A DNA stretch of 64,000 nt from an uncultured Clostridium sp. Its GTDB lineage: Bacteria; Bacillota; Clostridia; TANB77; CAG-508. Below, piece by piece: positions 8,956 to 17,957 of this stretch. The stretch is taken from the NCBI GenBank assembly GCA_900553695.1, contig USEM01000003.1:1-64000 (forward strand), given 5' to 3'. How positions within the stretch are numbered: position 1 is the stretch's first letter; each line of letters begins with the position of its first letter. The notes under the pieces were generated by a model. The model made no database searches, was not told where the DNA came from, and saw nothing but the letters and a program-made list of their open reading frames with translations. The position numbers and the translations under genes are program-made.

Positions 8956-9855
8956 ATGTTTGAAGATATTAAAAAAAATAAAGTTAAATCTGGTTTTATC
9001 GTATCAGGTTTTATCATTATGATTACTTTAATTGTATATTACATTGCTATGGCTTTTGATTTTAGTGGTCCTATGGCAATTACTATTGCAATGATGTTTT
9101 CTATAATCACTGCTTTTGCTTCATATTACAACAGTGATAAAATAATTTTATCAGTTACAAAGGCAAGACCTGCTAATCAAGAAGAAGATCTAAAACTTGT
9201 ACATATTTTAGATGCACTTATGATTTCTTCTGGTCTTCCTGCTAGACCTAGACTTTATGTTGTAGATGACCCTCAACCTAATGCTTTTGCAACAGGTCGT
9301 AATCCTGAACATTCTATTATTTGTGTTACCACAGGCCTTTTAGATAAATTAGAGTATTACGAATTAGAAGGTGTTATCGCGCATGAAATGAGTCATATTA
9401 AAAATTATGATATATTGTTAACTTCAGTTGTAACAGTTATGGTTGGTTTTCTAGTTATGATTTCTGACTTATTCTCTCGTTCTTTCTTTTGGGGTAGTTC
9501 TAAAGACAGAGATGATGATAGTAAAGGAAATGGAATTTTGATGTTAATTGGACTTGTTCTTTTAATTGTTGCTCCACTTCTTGGTAAAATAATGCAAATG
9601 GCACTTTCTAGAAATAGAGAATATTTAGCAGATAGCACTGCAGTTGAAATTACTAGAAACCCTGATGGATTAATTTCTGCTTTAAGAAAACTAGATAGTG
9701 ACCCTAATGAATTAAAGACTGCTAACAATGCAACTGCAAACCTATTTATTGTAAGTCCATTTAAAGCAAAAAAGAATGGAAAAAGAAAAGCAGGTTTATT
9801 CGATACTCACCCAAGTATAGATGATAGAATTGAATCTTTACAGAATATTCATTAA
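8956..9855 (+). CDS. htpX: Membrane zinc metalloprotease HtpX
   Basis: About 299 aa. HtpX (family M48) degrades misfolded membrane proteins, with its active site on the cytoplasmic face. Two N-terminal membrane helices (SGFIVSGFIIMITLIVYYIA and a second) precede the catalytic HEMSH motif (VIAHEMSHIKNYD). The third zinc ligand lies in NREYLADSTAVEITRNP. Two more hydrophobic segments lie between these motifs. ATG 8956 has AGGTG at the right spacing; a GTG at 8947 is in frame but overlaps that site. The gene stands alone on the plus strand between two minus-strand genes. Confidence 0.94.
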   Translation: MFEDIKKNKVKSGFIVSGFIIMITLIVYYIAMAFDFSGPMAITIAMMFSIITAFASYYNSDKIILSVTKARPANQEEDLKLVHILDALMISSGLPARPRLYVVDDPQPNAFATGRNPEHSIICVTTGLLDKLEYYELEGVIAHEMSHIKNYDILLTSVVTVMVGFLVMISDLFSRSFFWGSSKDRDDDSKGNGILMLIGLVLLIVAPLLGKIMQMALSRNREYLADSTAVEITRNPDGLISALRKLDSDPNELKTANNATANLFIVSPFKAKKNGKRKAGLFDTHPSIDDRIESLQNIH

Positions 9856-9860
9856 AAACT

Positions 9861-9898
9861 AAAACAAGCAATACTTTTTTAGTACTGCTTGTTTTTTT
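9861..9898. terminator. Bidirectional terminator between htpX and the RNHCP gene
   Basis: AAACAAGCAaTACT pairs with AGTAcTGCTTGTTT. Seven T follow on the plus strand and an A-rich arm lies on the other side. It ends two bases from the stop codon of the RNHCP gene when that gene is read through its CGG, which agrees with the longer 3' end. Confidence 0.8.
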
Positions 9899-9899
9899 A

Positions 9900-10218
9900 T
9901 TACATCATTTCACCATTTGAGCTTAGTTTAATTATTAAGTCCATATTATCATCTTTTGCAGCTTTATTCCTTCTAATTGCTCCGACATTTTTGACACTTA
10001 TATATTATTACATATCCCTTTTTAGGGCTAATCTCTATCCCAATTGGTTCTAACATTCCATGGCATTTTTCTGCTCTGTCTCCTGGGTTTTTATCAACAT
10101 GCTTTGAATATAAGCAAATGTTGCAATGGTTTCTACATGAATAACCAAGTTTTGGCACTTCGTGCCCACAGTGTTCGCAAATAAATTTTTCATCAATTTC
10201 TGTAAATAAACTTTCCAT
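9900..10218 (-). CDS. RNHCP-domain zinc-ribbon protein; +1 shift at CGG 9982-9984
   Basis: 105 aa across the shift. The first 78 codons give a small zinc-binding protein (CEHCGHEVP, YSCRNHCNICLYSKHVD, CHGMLEPIGIE) of the RNHCP family (Pfam, named for its signature residues). In frame 0 it reads KCQKCRSN and stops at 9973, cutting the last CxxC motif. Skipping the C of CGG gives KCQKCGAIRRNKAAKDDN and a stop at 9900, which restores the conserved RNHCP end (CxxCG..RRNK.A.DDN). ATG 10218 follows directly on the stop of the nucleoside kinase gene, whose last codons supply the ribosome binding site. The molecular function is not known. Confidence 0.85.
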
Positions 10219-11862
10219 TTAATTCTCCTTAAATATACTTCCACCAATAAATTCTCTAAGTAAAGAATGTGTTGGCACTGCTTCATCTGGAATATCCTCA
10301 AAGTATGAAAGCATTGCAATTAATCGTTTTGCTTCTGAGTATAGTGGTGATGTTGCATCTATTTCTTTTAATAATGGAACTGCATATTTTTTAAGTACAC
10401 TTAGTTCATATATTAAAGAAGAATTAAACATGCAATCCGCTTCTTCTTGGAATTTGAAAATGTTATTTACTTCACCTCTATTTACTGATGGCCACATTTC
10501 TAAAGTATGTGTTGCACTATATCCTCTAAAATTGTAATCTCTAACAATTCTTCTAATAAGTCTTGTATCTGTTGTAGAAATTCTGTTATAGTAATCAATA
10601 TTTAGAACTGTTAAGCAACTAATATATATCTTGAATTTTTGGTCTTTTGGAATTAGATATGTAAGGTCATCATTTAAGCAGTGAATTCCTTCCATTACTA
10701 ATACTTCATCTGGAGCAAGTTTCATTTTATTGCCCTTATATTCTTTATGTCCTGTATGGAAGTTAAATGTTGGTGCTTCTATTTCTTCACCTGCTAATAA
10801 TTTTACTAAGTCACTATTTAATAGTTTTGTATCTATTGCATGAATGCTTTCAAAATCGAATTTTCCTTCTTCATCTACAGGTGTTTGTTCTCTTTCCACA
10901 AAATAATTATCAACAGAAATTATTACTGGTTTTAAGCCATTTAATCTTAATTGAAGTCCAAGCCTTTTTGCAAATGTTGTTTTTCCAGATGAAGAAGGTC
11001 CTGCTATTGCAATTAGCTTAATCTTTCTATTGCTTGCAATGCAATCTGCTATTGCTCCAATCTTTTTCTCATGTAAAGCTTCGTCTAGTAGAACATACTC
11101 CTGAATGTCGCCTTTTTTTACAATTGAATTTAATTTGTATAATGTATTTACATTTAAAATTCTATGTAGCTTCTGATATTCCTCAAGTGTTGCAAATAGT
11201 TTTGGAGTATCTTGAAATTCTGATAATTCATATGGGTTATCTTTGCTTGGATATCTTATTAAAAAGCCGTCTGAATATTTTGTAATTTCATATGCTTCTG
11301 CAAAATCCGTTGATATTGGTAATACTCCATAAAAATAGTTGTAATAGTCTTCGCAATAATATAGTGTTACTTCCTTTTTTTGCTTTAAATCTAGTTGCAA
11401 CTTGCCTTTTAATGTATTTTCTTTTTTATAGAATTCTTCCGCTTCGTCCTTTGTCATAAATCTTTTCTCGATTGGCAAATCTTGTTTTATTATTTCTTTT
11501 ACTCTTTTATTTATGTTGCTTATAACTTCATTTGTAATTTTTAAATTATCTACTGTACAATACATTGCATTTGAAAGTTGGTATTTTATTGTCATTAATG
11601 CACCTGGATAAACTTCGCTTATAGCTTTACTTATTATATATACAAGCCCTCTTCTATATATTCTCATTCCATCTTTGTTGTTCAAATCTATCAAATCTAA
11701 TTTACCACTAGCTTTTATTTTAAAATTTAAGCTTTTTATTTCATTATTAAATTTGCATGCAATAACTTTGCATTTGGCTTTTTGAATCTCGTCACCTAAT
11801 AGTTCACTAACTGGTGTTCCTTCTTTTACGTCTATTACTATATTTTTATAATCAATTTGCAT
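10219..11862 (-). CDS. Uridine kinase-type nucleoside kinase with TGS/ThrRS-like N-terminus
   Basis: About 547 aa. The N-terminal third resembles the TGS and second domains of threonyl-tRNA synthetase (VKEGTPVSELLGDEI, YPGALMTIKYQLSN). A phosphoribulokinase/uridine kinase domain follows, with Walker A GPSSSGKTTFAKRL near residue 290, IISVDNYF, and LVMEGIHCLND. The fusion is common in Clostridia and is annotated as nucleoside kinase; the substrate is probably uridine or cytidine, but this is family knowledge only. ATG 11862 has AGGTGG at spacing six; an in-frame GTG at 11871 overlaps that site. The stop abuts the ATG of the RNHCP gene, so the two are translationally coupled. Confidence 0.9.
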   Translation of the reverse strand: MQIDYKNIVIDVKEGTPVSELLGDEIQKAKCKVIACKFNNEIKSLNFKIKASGKLDLIDLNNKDGMRIYRRGLVYIISKAISEVYPGALMTIKYQLSNAMYCTVDNLKITNEVISNINKRVKEIIKQDLPIEKRFMTKDEAEEFYKKENTLKGKLQLDLKQKKEVTLYYCEDYYNYFYGVLPISTDFAEAYEITKYSDGFLIRYPSKDNPYELSEFQDTPKLFATLEEYQKLHRILNVNTLYKLNSIVKKGDIQEYVLLDEALHEKKIGAIADCIASNRKIKLIAIAGPSSSGKTTFAKRLGLQLRLNGLKPVIISVDNYFVEREQTPVDEEGKFDFESIHAIDTKLLNSDLVKLLAGEEIEAPTFNFHTGHKEYKGNKMKLAPDEVLVMEGIHCLNDDLTYLIPKDQKFKIYISCLTVLNIDYYNRISTTDTRLIRRIVRDYNFRGYSATHTLEMWPSVNRGEVNNIFKFQEEADCMFNSSLIYELSVLKKYAVPLLKEIDATSPLYSEAKRLIAMLSYFEDIPDEAVPTHSLLREFIGGSIFKEN

Positions 11863-11884
11863 AAATTCCACCTTTTACCTATCT

Positions 11885-12929
11885 TTATAAATTTTTCTCT
11901 TTTTGACCATCTTTACTAATTATTTGTATAATTGTGTCATAGTCTTCATTTATAGTATTAACAGCAATCCATTTTTTTACAACGTTTAAGTTGTCTAGTG
12001 CTTTCGCTTTTTTTATTGTTGTTTTATTTGTGCCATTATACTTTATACTCTTTACAGTATAATTTTCATAATCATTCATTACTGTATAATATATAGCATC
12101 TTCCTGCATGTTTATTTCCTTTAAGTTTGAATCTATTTTACATATTTTGGTTATTTTTTCGCCTTTTTTGTTCATCTTATATAAATACATTTCTTTATCT
12201 ACATTGTCTTCTGTTCCTGTTACTAAGTAATAAATGTTCTTTCCTTTAACATATAAAGCTTGGCATTGCATTCCCGTATCAATTTTAGAAATCCTAGTTG
12301 CCTTTTTACCATTTAGTTTCATTGTTGCTATATATTGTGAACCTTCTATGCTATATATGTAGTATATCTTACTACCATCAATTTGATAATATGATATTTT
12401 TCTATCTGATATTTTTTCTCTATCTGTTCCATTTGTTCTTACTCTATAAAGATTAGAATTTTTAAAATAATATACCCATTTTTCCATTGCTATAACTTGG
12501 CTTGCATCAACATCTTGTGCAAGAACTTCTTTTTTCTTGCCATTTGTTTTCATTTTTATTAAGTTATTTTGCCCTTCTTTTTCGTCTTTTTCTATGCAAT
12601 ATATGTAATTGTCTATAACATTTAAACCGCATGTATTTTCCATCAGATATTTTTTTAGTATGTTTACCATTTTGCTTTACTTTGCATATGCCAATAGCTT
12701 CACTATTATCCATTTCAATATAATAAATCCAGCTGCCTTCTTGTGTAGCTATTCCATTGTTATAACTGTTTCCAGTTGAGTTTCCTTGTTTTGGTTCTTT
12801 AATACATGATGCAATTACAAGTATGGTAATTAGAACAATCAAGCATGCCACAACTATTGAAGTTATTTTTTTATTATCTAAAATAGTGCCTTTAATTTTG
12901 TTTATATATTTCATGAAATTAAACTTCAT
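11885..12929 (-). CDS. DUF5050-type membrane-anchored propeller protein; +1 shift at CGG 12627-12629
   Basis: About 347 aa. The start is ATG 12929 (GGAGGAAATA upstream), overlapping the end of the O-antigen-ligase gene by 11 bases. One N-terminal membrane helix (ITSIVVACLIVLITILVIAS) is followed by an extracellular part with repeated YYIxxxxxxxICKVKxNGKxxKKIS blades, typical of DUF5050/YncE-like beta propellers. CGG at residue 101 follows ISDGKYM. Skipping its C gives ISDGKYMGLNVIDNYIYCIEK, one continuous blade; frame 0 leaves the propeller sequence and stops at 12564. The second ORF alone (from 12670) has no ribosome binding site. Role unknown; a sensor or wall-associated protein is conceivable. 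Confidence 0.75.
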
Positions 12930-14185
12930 TATTTCCTCCATTTTCTATTATATTTTTATTATCTATAATTCCTAATGTAAGCCAAAATAGTGGTGCTATT
13001 CCAATTGTACTAATGTTGAAAAATGCTTGTACTAGATAACTTCCTATAATACTTAGTATTATGAAAATATCTTTTCTTTTGAATATATATTTTAGATTAG
13101 GAAATACAATTGCAATTAAAAATATCATATATACTATTCGTGCTGGTATTCCAAGTGTTACTGCAATATTTAAATATTCGTTATGTGCTTTATCTGGAAT
13201 ACCATTATGTGCTTTTATAAATTCAAAACTTTCTTCAGTTAAATTTTGCACAACACCACGTTTTAAGTTATCTGTCCCAACTCCTAGAATAGGATGTTTT
13301 CCGTATTATATCAATAACTATTTTCCAAATTTGTATTCTTCCAGAGCCAAGGTTTCCATTTGATATACCTGATTCTTTCATAATGCTAATATCATATTTT
13401 GTTATGTTTATTTTCCTTCTTAAGGAACTATTTTTTTGAGTGTATAACATTGCAAAGATAGTTATAAAAGCAACAATTAATATAAAAATCCTTTTAATGT
13501 ATTCTTTTTTATAGTTCTTTTTCAAATAAGCAATTAATACAATACTAAAAGCAATAAATGCAACCCAACCACTTCTAGCATTGCATGCTATCAAACAGAA
13601 AAAAGTTGTTAATGCAGTAACTAGACTTACTTTGTCATCATCTAATATATATAATATTATAAATAATGGTAATCCTATACTTGTAAAGTTGCCCATAAAG
13701 TTCTTATTTCCAAATGTTCCACACACACCTTTATTAAAAATTGGTATTAATGAACTATCTGGATAAACTACATAATTTTGTATTATCCCAATTACACCAA
13801 TTATCATATATAAAACTTCCATAATTCTTATTAATGTCATTTTTTTATAATTTAAAAACTTCTTTGCACACATATATATTACTATATAAGTATATAAAGC
13901 TAGTATTCCTTCATATCTGTTTTTCTCACCAATTATGGATATTAAAATATTTTTTGAATTAATAGTACTTAAGAAAACTAAAAACCCGAAAATTAAAATT
14001 ATATAATCCTTTTTATCTAATTTTAATTTTTTATAATTTGCAAGCATTAGAATTAAAAGTGCTGCTCCACATACGAGTAGTGTATATATTTTTATAATAT
14101 TATATTGTTCATCACTTGGAATTATCACTATAGCTGTTACTATAATTTGCATAAGTAATACAATGTTAATTAACTTGTCCTTCAT
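12919..14185 (-). CDS. O-antigen ligase-family polytopic membrane protein; +1 shift at CGG 13301-13303
   Basis: About 421 aa with some ten hydrophobic helices. The family (Wzy/WaaL, Pfam Wzy_C) polymerises or ligates surface glycans. The conserved motif is split by the CGG at residue 295: frame 0 reads DIIRKTSYSRSWDR and stops. Skipping the C gives DIIGKHPILGVGTDNL, then KAHNEYLNIAVTLGIPA, the well-known H(N/S)xxL region with its catalytic His. AGGAG precedes ATG 14185. The DUF5050 gene overlaps its end. The glycan handled cannot be told from sequence; no other glycan genes are in the window. Confidence 0.85.
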
Positions 14186-14228
14186 TTGTGCTCCTGTTTT
14201 TTTGCTTATATTATATATCTATAAAACA

Positions 14229-14284
14229 ATAGTGTCAATGAAAATAAATGATTTTCAAAATATTTTTATTTTCACTAACACTAT
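14229..14284 (-). terminator. Long hairpin at the end of yunB, probable terminator
   Basis: ATAGTGT/ACACTAT plus an inner TGAAAATAAA/TTTATTTTCA form a long imperfect stem, with TTGTTTTAT after it on the minus strand. The yunB stop codon is inside the distal arm. Confidence 0.55.
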
Positions 14285-14958
14285 GGTTTTTCCATTTCTA
14301 AATATGTTGTTGGAACATCTCCCATTATTACAGTTTCTACTAGCAATACTTGATTTTGTATTGTTTCTTGCATTGTTTTATATGATGTAAGTATTGAAAC
14401 ATTACACTCTAAATTCAAATATATTCTATAAACTGTTTGGTTTATTCCTGCAGATTCAAATTCTGTTTTAATATCTGTTGCAATTTGCCCTGCTGATATA
14501 ATCTTAATTTTTATTCTCGGTCCACTTCCTGCAAGATATTTTATACCTGTTAAACTTCCTATTGGAATTTCTATTGTTTGTTTACTTATATCATTTAATT
14601 CATTTTGAATTTCTATTGCTATATCTGATGCTATTTCATTTATTGTTACTATATCTGTTTTTAATACACTATTTTTTCCATCTTCAGTTTTTATCATTTG
14701 TACTGTGTCTTTATAATTATATCTTGCAAGTACATCTGTTGACTTTCTATTTGTTATATCTGTTGCTATGCTTTGTGCTTTTGCTTTGCATAGTCCTTCA
14801 AAAATTGGATCCATAGATTTTAAAATTTTGTAACTTGTTATGCTTGAAATTACAAGCATTAAAATCATAAAAAACATCTTTTGTATCTTTAAACTATTTT
14901 CTCTATTGTTTTTAATTTGTGGCAATCTTATTTTATGCCTTGAATAGATTTTATCCAT
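14281..14958 (-). CDS. yunB: Sporulation protein YunB
   Basis: 225 aa. YunB is a sigma-E-dependent mother-cell protein of unknown biochemical activity required for normal spore formation in Bacillus. It has one N-terminal membrane helix (MFFMILMLVISSITSYKIL) and an ectodomain with the family's KAQSIATDITN, IPIGSLTGIKYLAGSGPRI and LVETVIMGDVPTTYLE blocks, which match the IPLG...GPKV... and GEVP.FY blocks of B. subtilis YunB. It lies four bases after the SipL gene in a sporulation cluster. Confidence 0.88.
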   Translation of the reverse strand: MDKIYSRHKIRLPQIKNNRENSLKIQKMFFMILMLVISSITSYKILKSMDPIFEGLCKAKAQSIATDITNRKSTDVLARYNYKDTVQMIKTEDGKNSVLKTDIVTINEIASDIAIEIQNELNDISKQTIEIPIGSLTGIKYLAGSGPRIKIKIISAGQIATDIKTEFESAGINQTVYRIYLNLECNVSILTSYKTMQETIQNQVLLVETVIMGDVPTTYLEMEKP

Positions 14959-14962
14959 TTTT

Positions 14963-16498
14963 CTATACTGCTACTCTTCTGTTACAATACCTTGGTATAT
15001 AAAGCCTTTGGCCAACACTTATTTTATTTGGATTTTCTATATCATTTATTTTAGCAATATCTTCAACTGTGCTCTTGAATCTTTTTGCAATACTCCAAAG
15101 TGTATCTCCTTGTTTTACAAAGTAAATTACCATGCTGTATGTATTACACTCTTTGCTTTCTTCCATTTCTACATTTTCAATCATATTTATTTTTCTACTT
15201 TTTTGTTCTGATAAGTTAAACTCCACACCTATTGTAACTTCAATGGTTCCGTCTCTTATTATAAAGTCATTTTGCTTAATTTTAAGTGTTGTTTCTACCA
15301 TAGATTTTTCTTCGATTTTATCTGAAATCACGTCAAAATTATATGGTAAATCTACGCCTCTTGTATTTATTCCATTACTTTGTTCAAACATTATATTTAA
15401 CCTTAAATTTCCTTCATAAATTACTTTTCCATTTCTAACTTGCATGTTGTTTATTGTTGGAGCAATTTGCACATCTAACACACGGCCTGTAACCTCTGGT
15501 ATTCTAATGTTTTCTTTAGCTGTATACATATCTGTTATTCTATTTCGTTCTATTACAGCATTAACTTCCCTTTTTGTAAAAGTAATATCTTTTGTTATGC
15601 TGTATAAATCTTCTATCATGTTTATTTGCTTTGTTTCATAAGCTAGGCATGTAATATCAATGTCCGCTTCTATTGCAATTGAGTGTTCCTCATTGCTGTT
15701 TGGTTTTACTATAAGATTATTTAAGTTATTTTGAACTTCACATTCACAATTTTCATTAACATTTTGCATATCTACAAAGCCCATTATTGGAATTTTAGTA
15801 GTTGCTGTATTTATTCTATTGTCTTCTGTTAAATACATTATTCTTATAGAAGCATCTGCCTTTGAAAGTACTTTGTTATAGCTTATTTTAGTTTCTTCAT
15901 CAACTATATCAAAATCTACTTTCATTATTTCTGCCATTTCATCTGCCATATCTATTGCTATTGTATCTTTTAAACTTACTTTGTTATTTCCACTTCCAAC
16001 AAGCGAAGTAATAGTTTGGGTATCGCCAAGTTTTTCTATAGGTTCTCCTTTCCCAACTTCTGTTATAACATCACAATTTTCATTTGCATATATATTAACA
16101 TTAGTATCTAAGTTTGCCTTTATACTTAACTTTCTACCATTGATAATTTTTGTATCAAAATCTTTTATAGAAACTCTTACATCTGCTTGCATGTTTTCTT
16201 TGCAGTTATCCATATTTATAACTTGTGTAAAATCCATACTTGTATTTAAGCTTCTTATACTTCCTTGCTCATCATCTGCCATATATATTATGTAAGTATT
16301 TATTGCTCCATCTATTCTAATTTTGCCATCCATTACATCTTTTTTATATATACTAATTACTCCATTTGTATTTATAACTTTTAATACATCTGGTTTAACA
16401 TCATTTACTATTACATCTGTTTCGACCTGCCTATTTTCTCTCTTTTGTCCTACTATTTTGTTTAAAACAATTTGGTTTTTGGTTGTTTCTACTACCAT
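14963..16498 (-). CDS. sipL: SipL-like spore coat morphogenesis protein (SPOCS domains plus LysM)
   Basis: 511 aa. Successive SPOCS-type (DUF3794) beta domains occupy roughly residues 30-440. A C-terminal LysM domain follows (YFVKQGDTLWSIAKRFKS, then INDIENPNKISVGQRLYIP). This matches SipL of Clostridioides difficile, the SpoIVA-interacting protein that recruits the basal coat around the forespore. GGGAGGTAATAAT precedes the ATG. It lies between veg and yunB, as expected for a mother-cell programme. No membrane segment is visible, consistent with a cytoplasmic protein on the forespore surface. Confidence 0.88.
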   Translation of the reverse strand: MVVETTKNQIVLNKIVGQKRENRQVETDVIVNDVKPDVLKVINTNGVISIYKKDVMDGKIRIDGAINTYIIYMADDEQGSIRSLNTSMDFTQVINMDNCKENMQADVRVSIKDFDTKIINGRKLSIKANLDTNVNIYANENCDVITEVGKGEPIEKLGDTQTITSLVGSGNNKVSLKDTIAIDMADEMAEIMKVDFDIVDEETKISYNKVLSKADASIRIMYLTEDNRINTATTKIPIMGFVDMQNVNENCECEVQNNLNNLIVKPNSNEEHSIAIEADIDITCLAYETKQINMIEDLYSITKDITFTKREVNAVIERNRITDMYTAKENIRIPEVTGRVLDVQIAPTINNMQVRNGKVIYEGNLRLNIMFEQSNGINTRGVDLPYNFDVISDKIEEKSMVETTLKIKQNDFIIRDGTIEVTIGVEFNLSEQKSRKINMIENVEMEESKECNTYSMVIYFVKQGDTLWSIAKRFKSTVEDIAKINDIENPNKISVGQRLYIPRYCNRRVAV

Positions 16499-16541
16499 AT
16501 TATTACCTCCCTTAATTATTAAATTATATTAGGAGGAATAA

Positions 16542-16570
16542 AAAAAATTCCTAAATTTTAGGAATTTTTT
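16542..16570 (-). terminator. Terminator of veg
   Basis: AAAAATTCCTAA pairs with TTAGGAATTTTT. A run of T follows on the minus strand, and the veg stop codon overlaps the proximal arm. Confidence 0.75.
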
Positions 16571-16850
16571 AAAATTTTGTTCTTAATATTGATGGTACTA
16601 ATGGAAAATATTCTTCCCCATTGAATATTGATATTTCTAATTCATTTGCAAGTATATCTTTATATTTATAACATGCATTTGTCTCTTTTTCTTCACTCTT
16701 TACTCTAAAAATGTCTGGATAGGTATTTTCTATAATTGCTTTCTCTTCAAAGAATTTCTTTCTTCCCATTGCTCCTCTTATCATAACTTTTTGTCCTATG
16801 TTTTTATCAAGTTCAGCTTTAATGTTTGAGATATCCATTTGGCAAATCAT
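16569..16850 (-). CDS. veg: Veg family protein
   Basis: About 93 aa. Veg is a small, highly expressed Firmicute protein; in Bacillus it stimulates biofilm gene expression and has been linked to spore germination. The family pattern is clear: ISNIKAELDKNIGQKVMIRG, GRKKFFEEKAIIENTYPDIF, and YKYKDILANELEI. ATG 16850 is the most likely start; GTG 16859 and ATG 16838 are in-frame alternatives. The yabG-veg adjacency is conserved with Bacillus subtilis. Confidence 0.88.
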   Translation of the reverse strand: MICQMDISNIKAELDKNIGQKVMIRGAMGRKKFFEEKAIIENTYPDIFRVKSEEKETNACYKYKDILANELEISIFNGEEYFPLVPSILRTKF

Positions 16851-17004
16851 ATGAAACACATCCTCTCCATTAATTTACGAGGATTATATCATGGGAACAT
16901 AAAATTGTCAAAAATTGTTTTATTATGTCAAATCTAGCTATCAGAGTAATTTCAATGGTTTCGTGGTATGTTTCTTTATTTATTACATTTTCATTACATT
17001 TTTG

Positions 17005-17811
17005 TTACATAAATATTGCCTGTTTTTTTCCCATTGCTCCAACTCCATTTATTCCTTTTTCACCTTCTTTAATTTCTTTTGAAATGTCGTGTCCACTTAC
17101 AAATTTGCTCTTATCTGTTGTAGCAATTTTTTCTGCTACTATTAGTGGATCTACAAAATCTATTAGGATTCTTCCTGGTGATGATGCAAAATCTGCCCCA
17201 GCATCTATTAGTGCTTCAAAAAAGCTCTGGCAAGCTCCCGCAAAAATTACTAATTTACTTGAACTTCTAGCCCACTTCCTGGCTTCTTTTACTGTGTTTA
17301 TAAAGTTCTTTGAATTTCTGTAATTATATATATTTGAATAACTTATTCCTTTTTTTAGCATTGCATCATGTCCTGTTATGATTAATATATCTGGCTTATA
17401 CCTTTCAAGCAATCCTCTTACAACCTGAGCCTGCATACGTTCTGGAATGTTTTTTACAACTGCATTTAAACCTAGTTTTTTATAATATCTTGCAGATTTT
17501 TCGCTATATCTTCGGTCTCCATCTAAATGCAATATTCTTCCTGTTTTTATATTTACTCCTTTTGTTTGTTTTTTGTAATTATTTATTCTTGCAATTAGCA
17601 TTTTATCTATTTCTTTTTTGCTATTTATTACCCTACTTTCATCTACTTTCTCTATATCTTGAAGTGGTGCATCTGCCTCAACTCTAAAGGTTACACCTTT
17701 CAAAATTGCCAATGCATTTCCATCTTTCAAATTAATTATTCTATCCACAGCAAAAACAATATCATTACCATATGATTTTCTGGTAACATATTCTCCTTTT
17801 TTCACTTTCAA
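17005..17811 (-). CDS. yabG: Sporulation-specific protease YabG
   Basis: About 268 aa. YabG cleaves spore coat proteins in the mother cell, and in Clostridioides it processes cortex-lytic regulators. Family blocks visible are KKGEYVTRKSYGNDIVF, ILHLDGD, PDILIITGHDAM, FAGACQSFFEALIDAGADFA and SSPGRILIDFVDPL. TTG 17811 has GAGGTG at spacing seven; GTG 17820 is an in-frame alternative inside that site. Upstream lies a 137-base region shared with the divergent metallophosphoesterase gene and carrying a Spo0A-box match. Confidence 0.93.
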   Translation of the reverse strand: MKVKKGEYVTRKSYGNDIVFAVDRIINLKDGNALAILKGVTFRVEADAPLQDIEKVDESRVINSKKEIDKMLIARINNYKKQTKGVNIKTGRILHLDGDRRYSEKSARYYKKLGLNAVVKNIPERMQAQVVRGLLERYKPDILIITGHDAMLKKGISYSNIYNYRNSKNFINTVKEARKWARSSSKLVIFAGACQSFFEALIDAGADFASSPGRILIDFVDPLIVAEKIATTDKSKFVSGHDISKEIKEGEKGINGVGAMGKKQAIFM

Positions 17812-17848
17812 AATTATCACCTCAAATATTATCGGTTACTATATTTTA

Positions 17849-17855
17849 TGTCGAA
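17849..17855 (+). promoter_or_regulatory. Perfect match to the Spo0A box TGTCGAA
   Basis: The heptamer TGTCGAA lies in the divergent region between yabG and the 17958 gene, about 38 bases upstream of yabG. Spo0A itself is encoded at 50531-51358. A 7-base match can arise by chance, so this is a candidate only. Confidence 0.35.
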
Positions 17856-17957
17856 TTTTGCTCTAATGTTATCTTTTGAACTTTTTTGCCATTTATTGTT
17901 GTATAAAATTTTTCAAAATGATATAATGTGATAAATTAAAACAAAGGAGTAAAAGTT

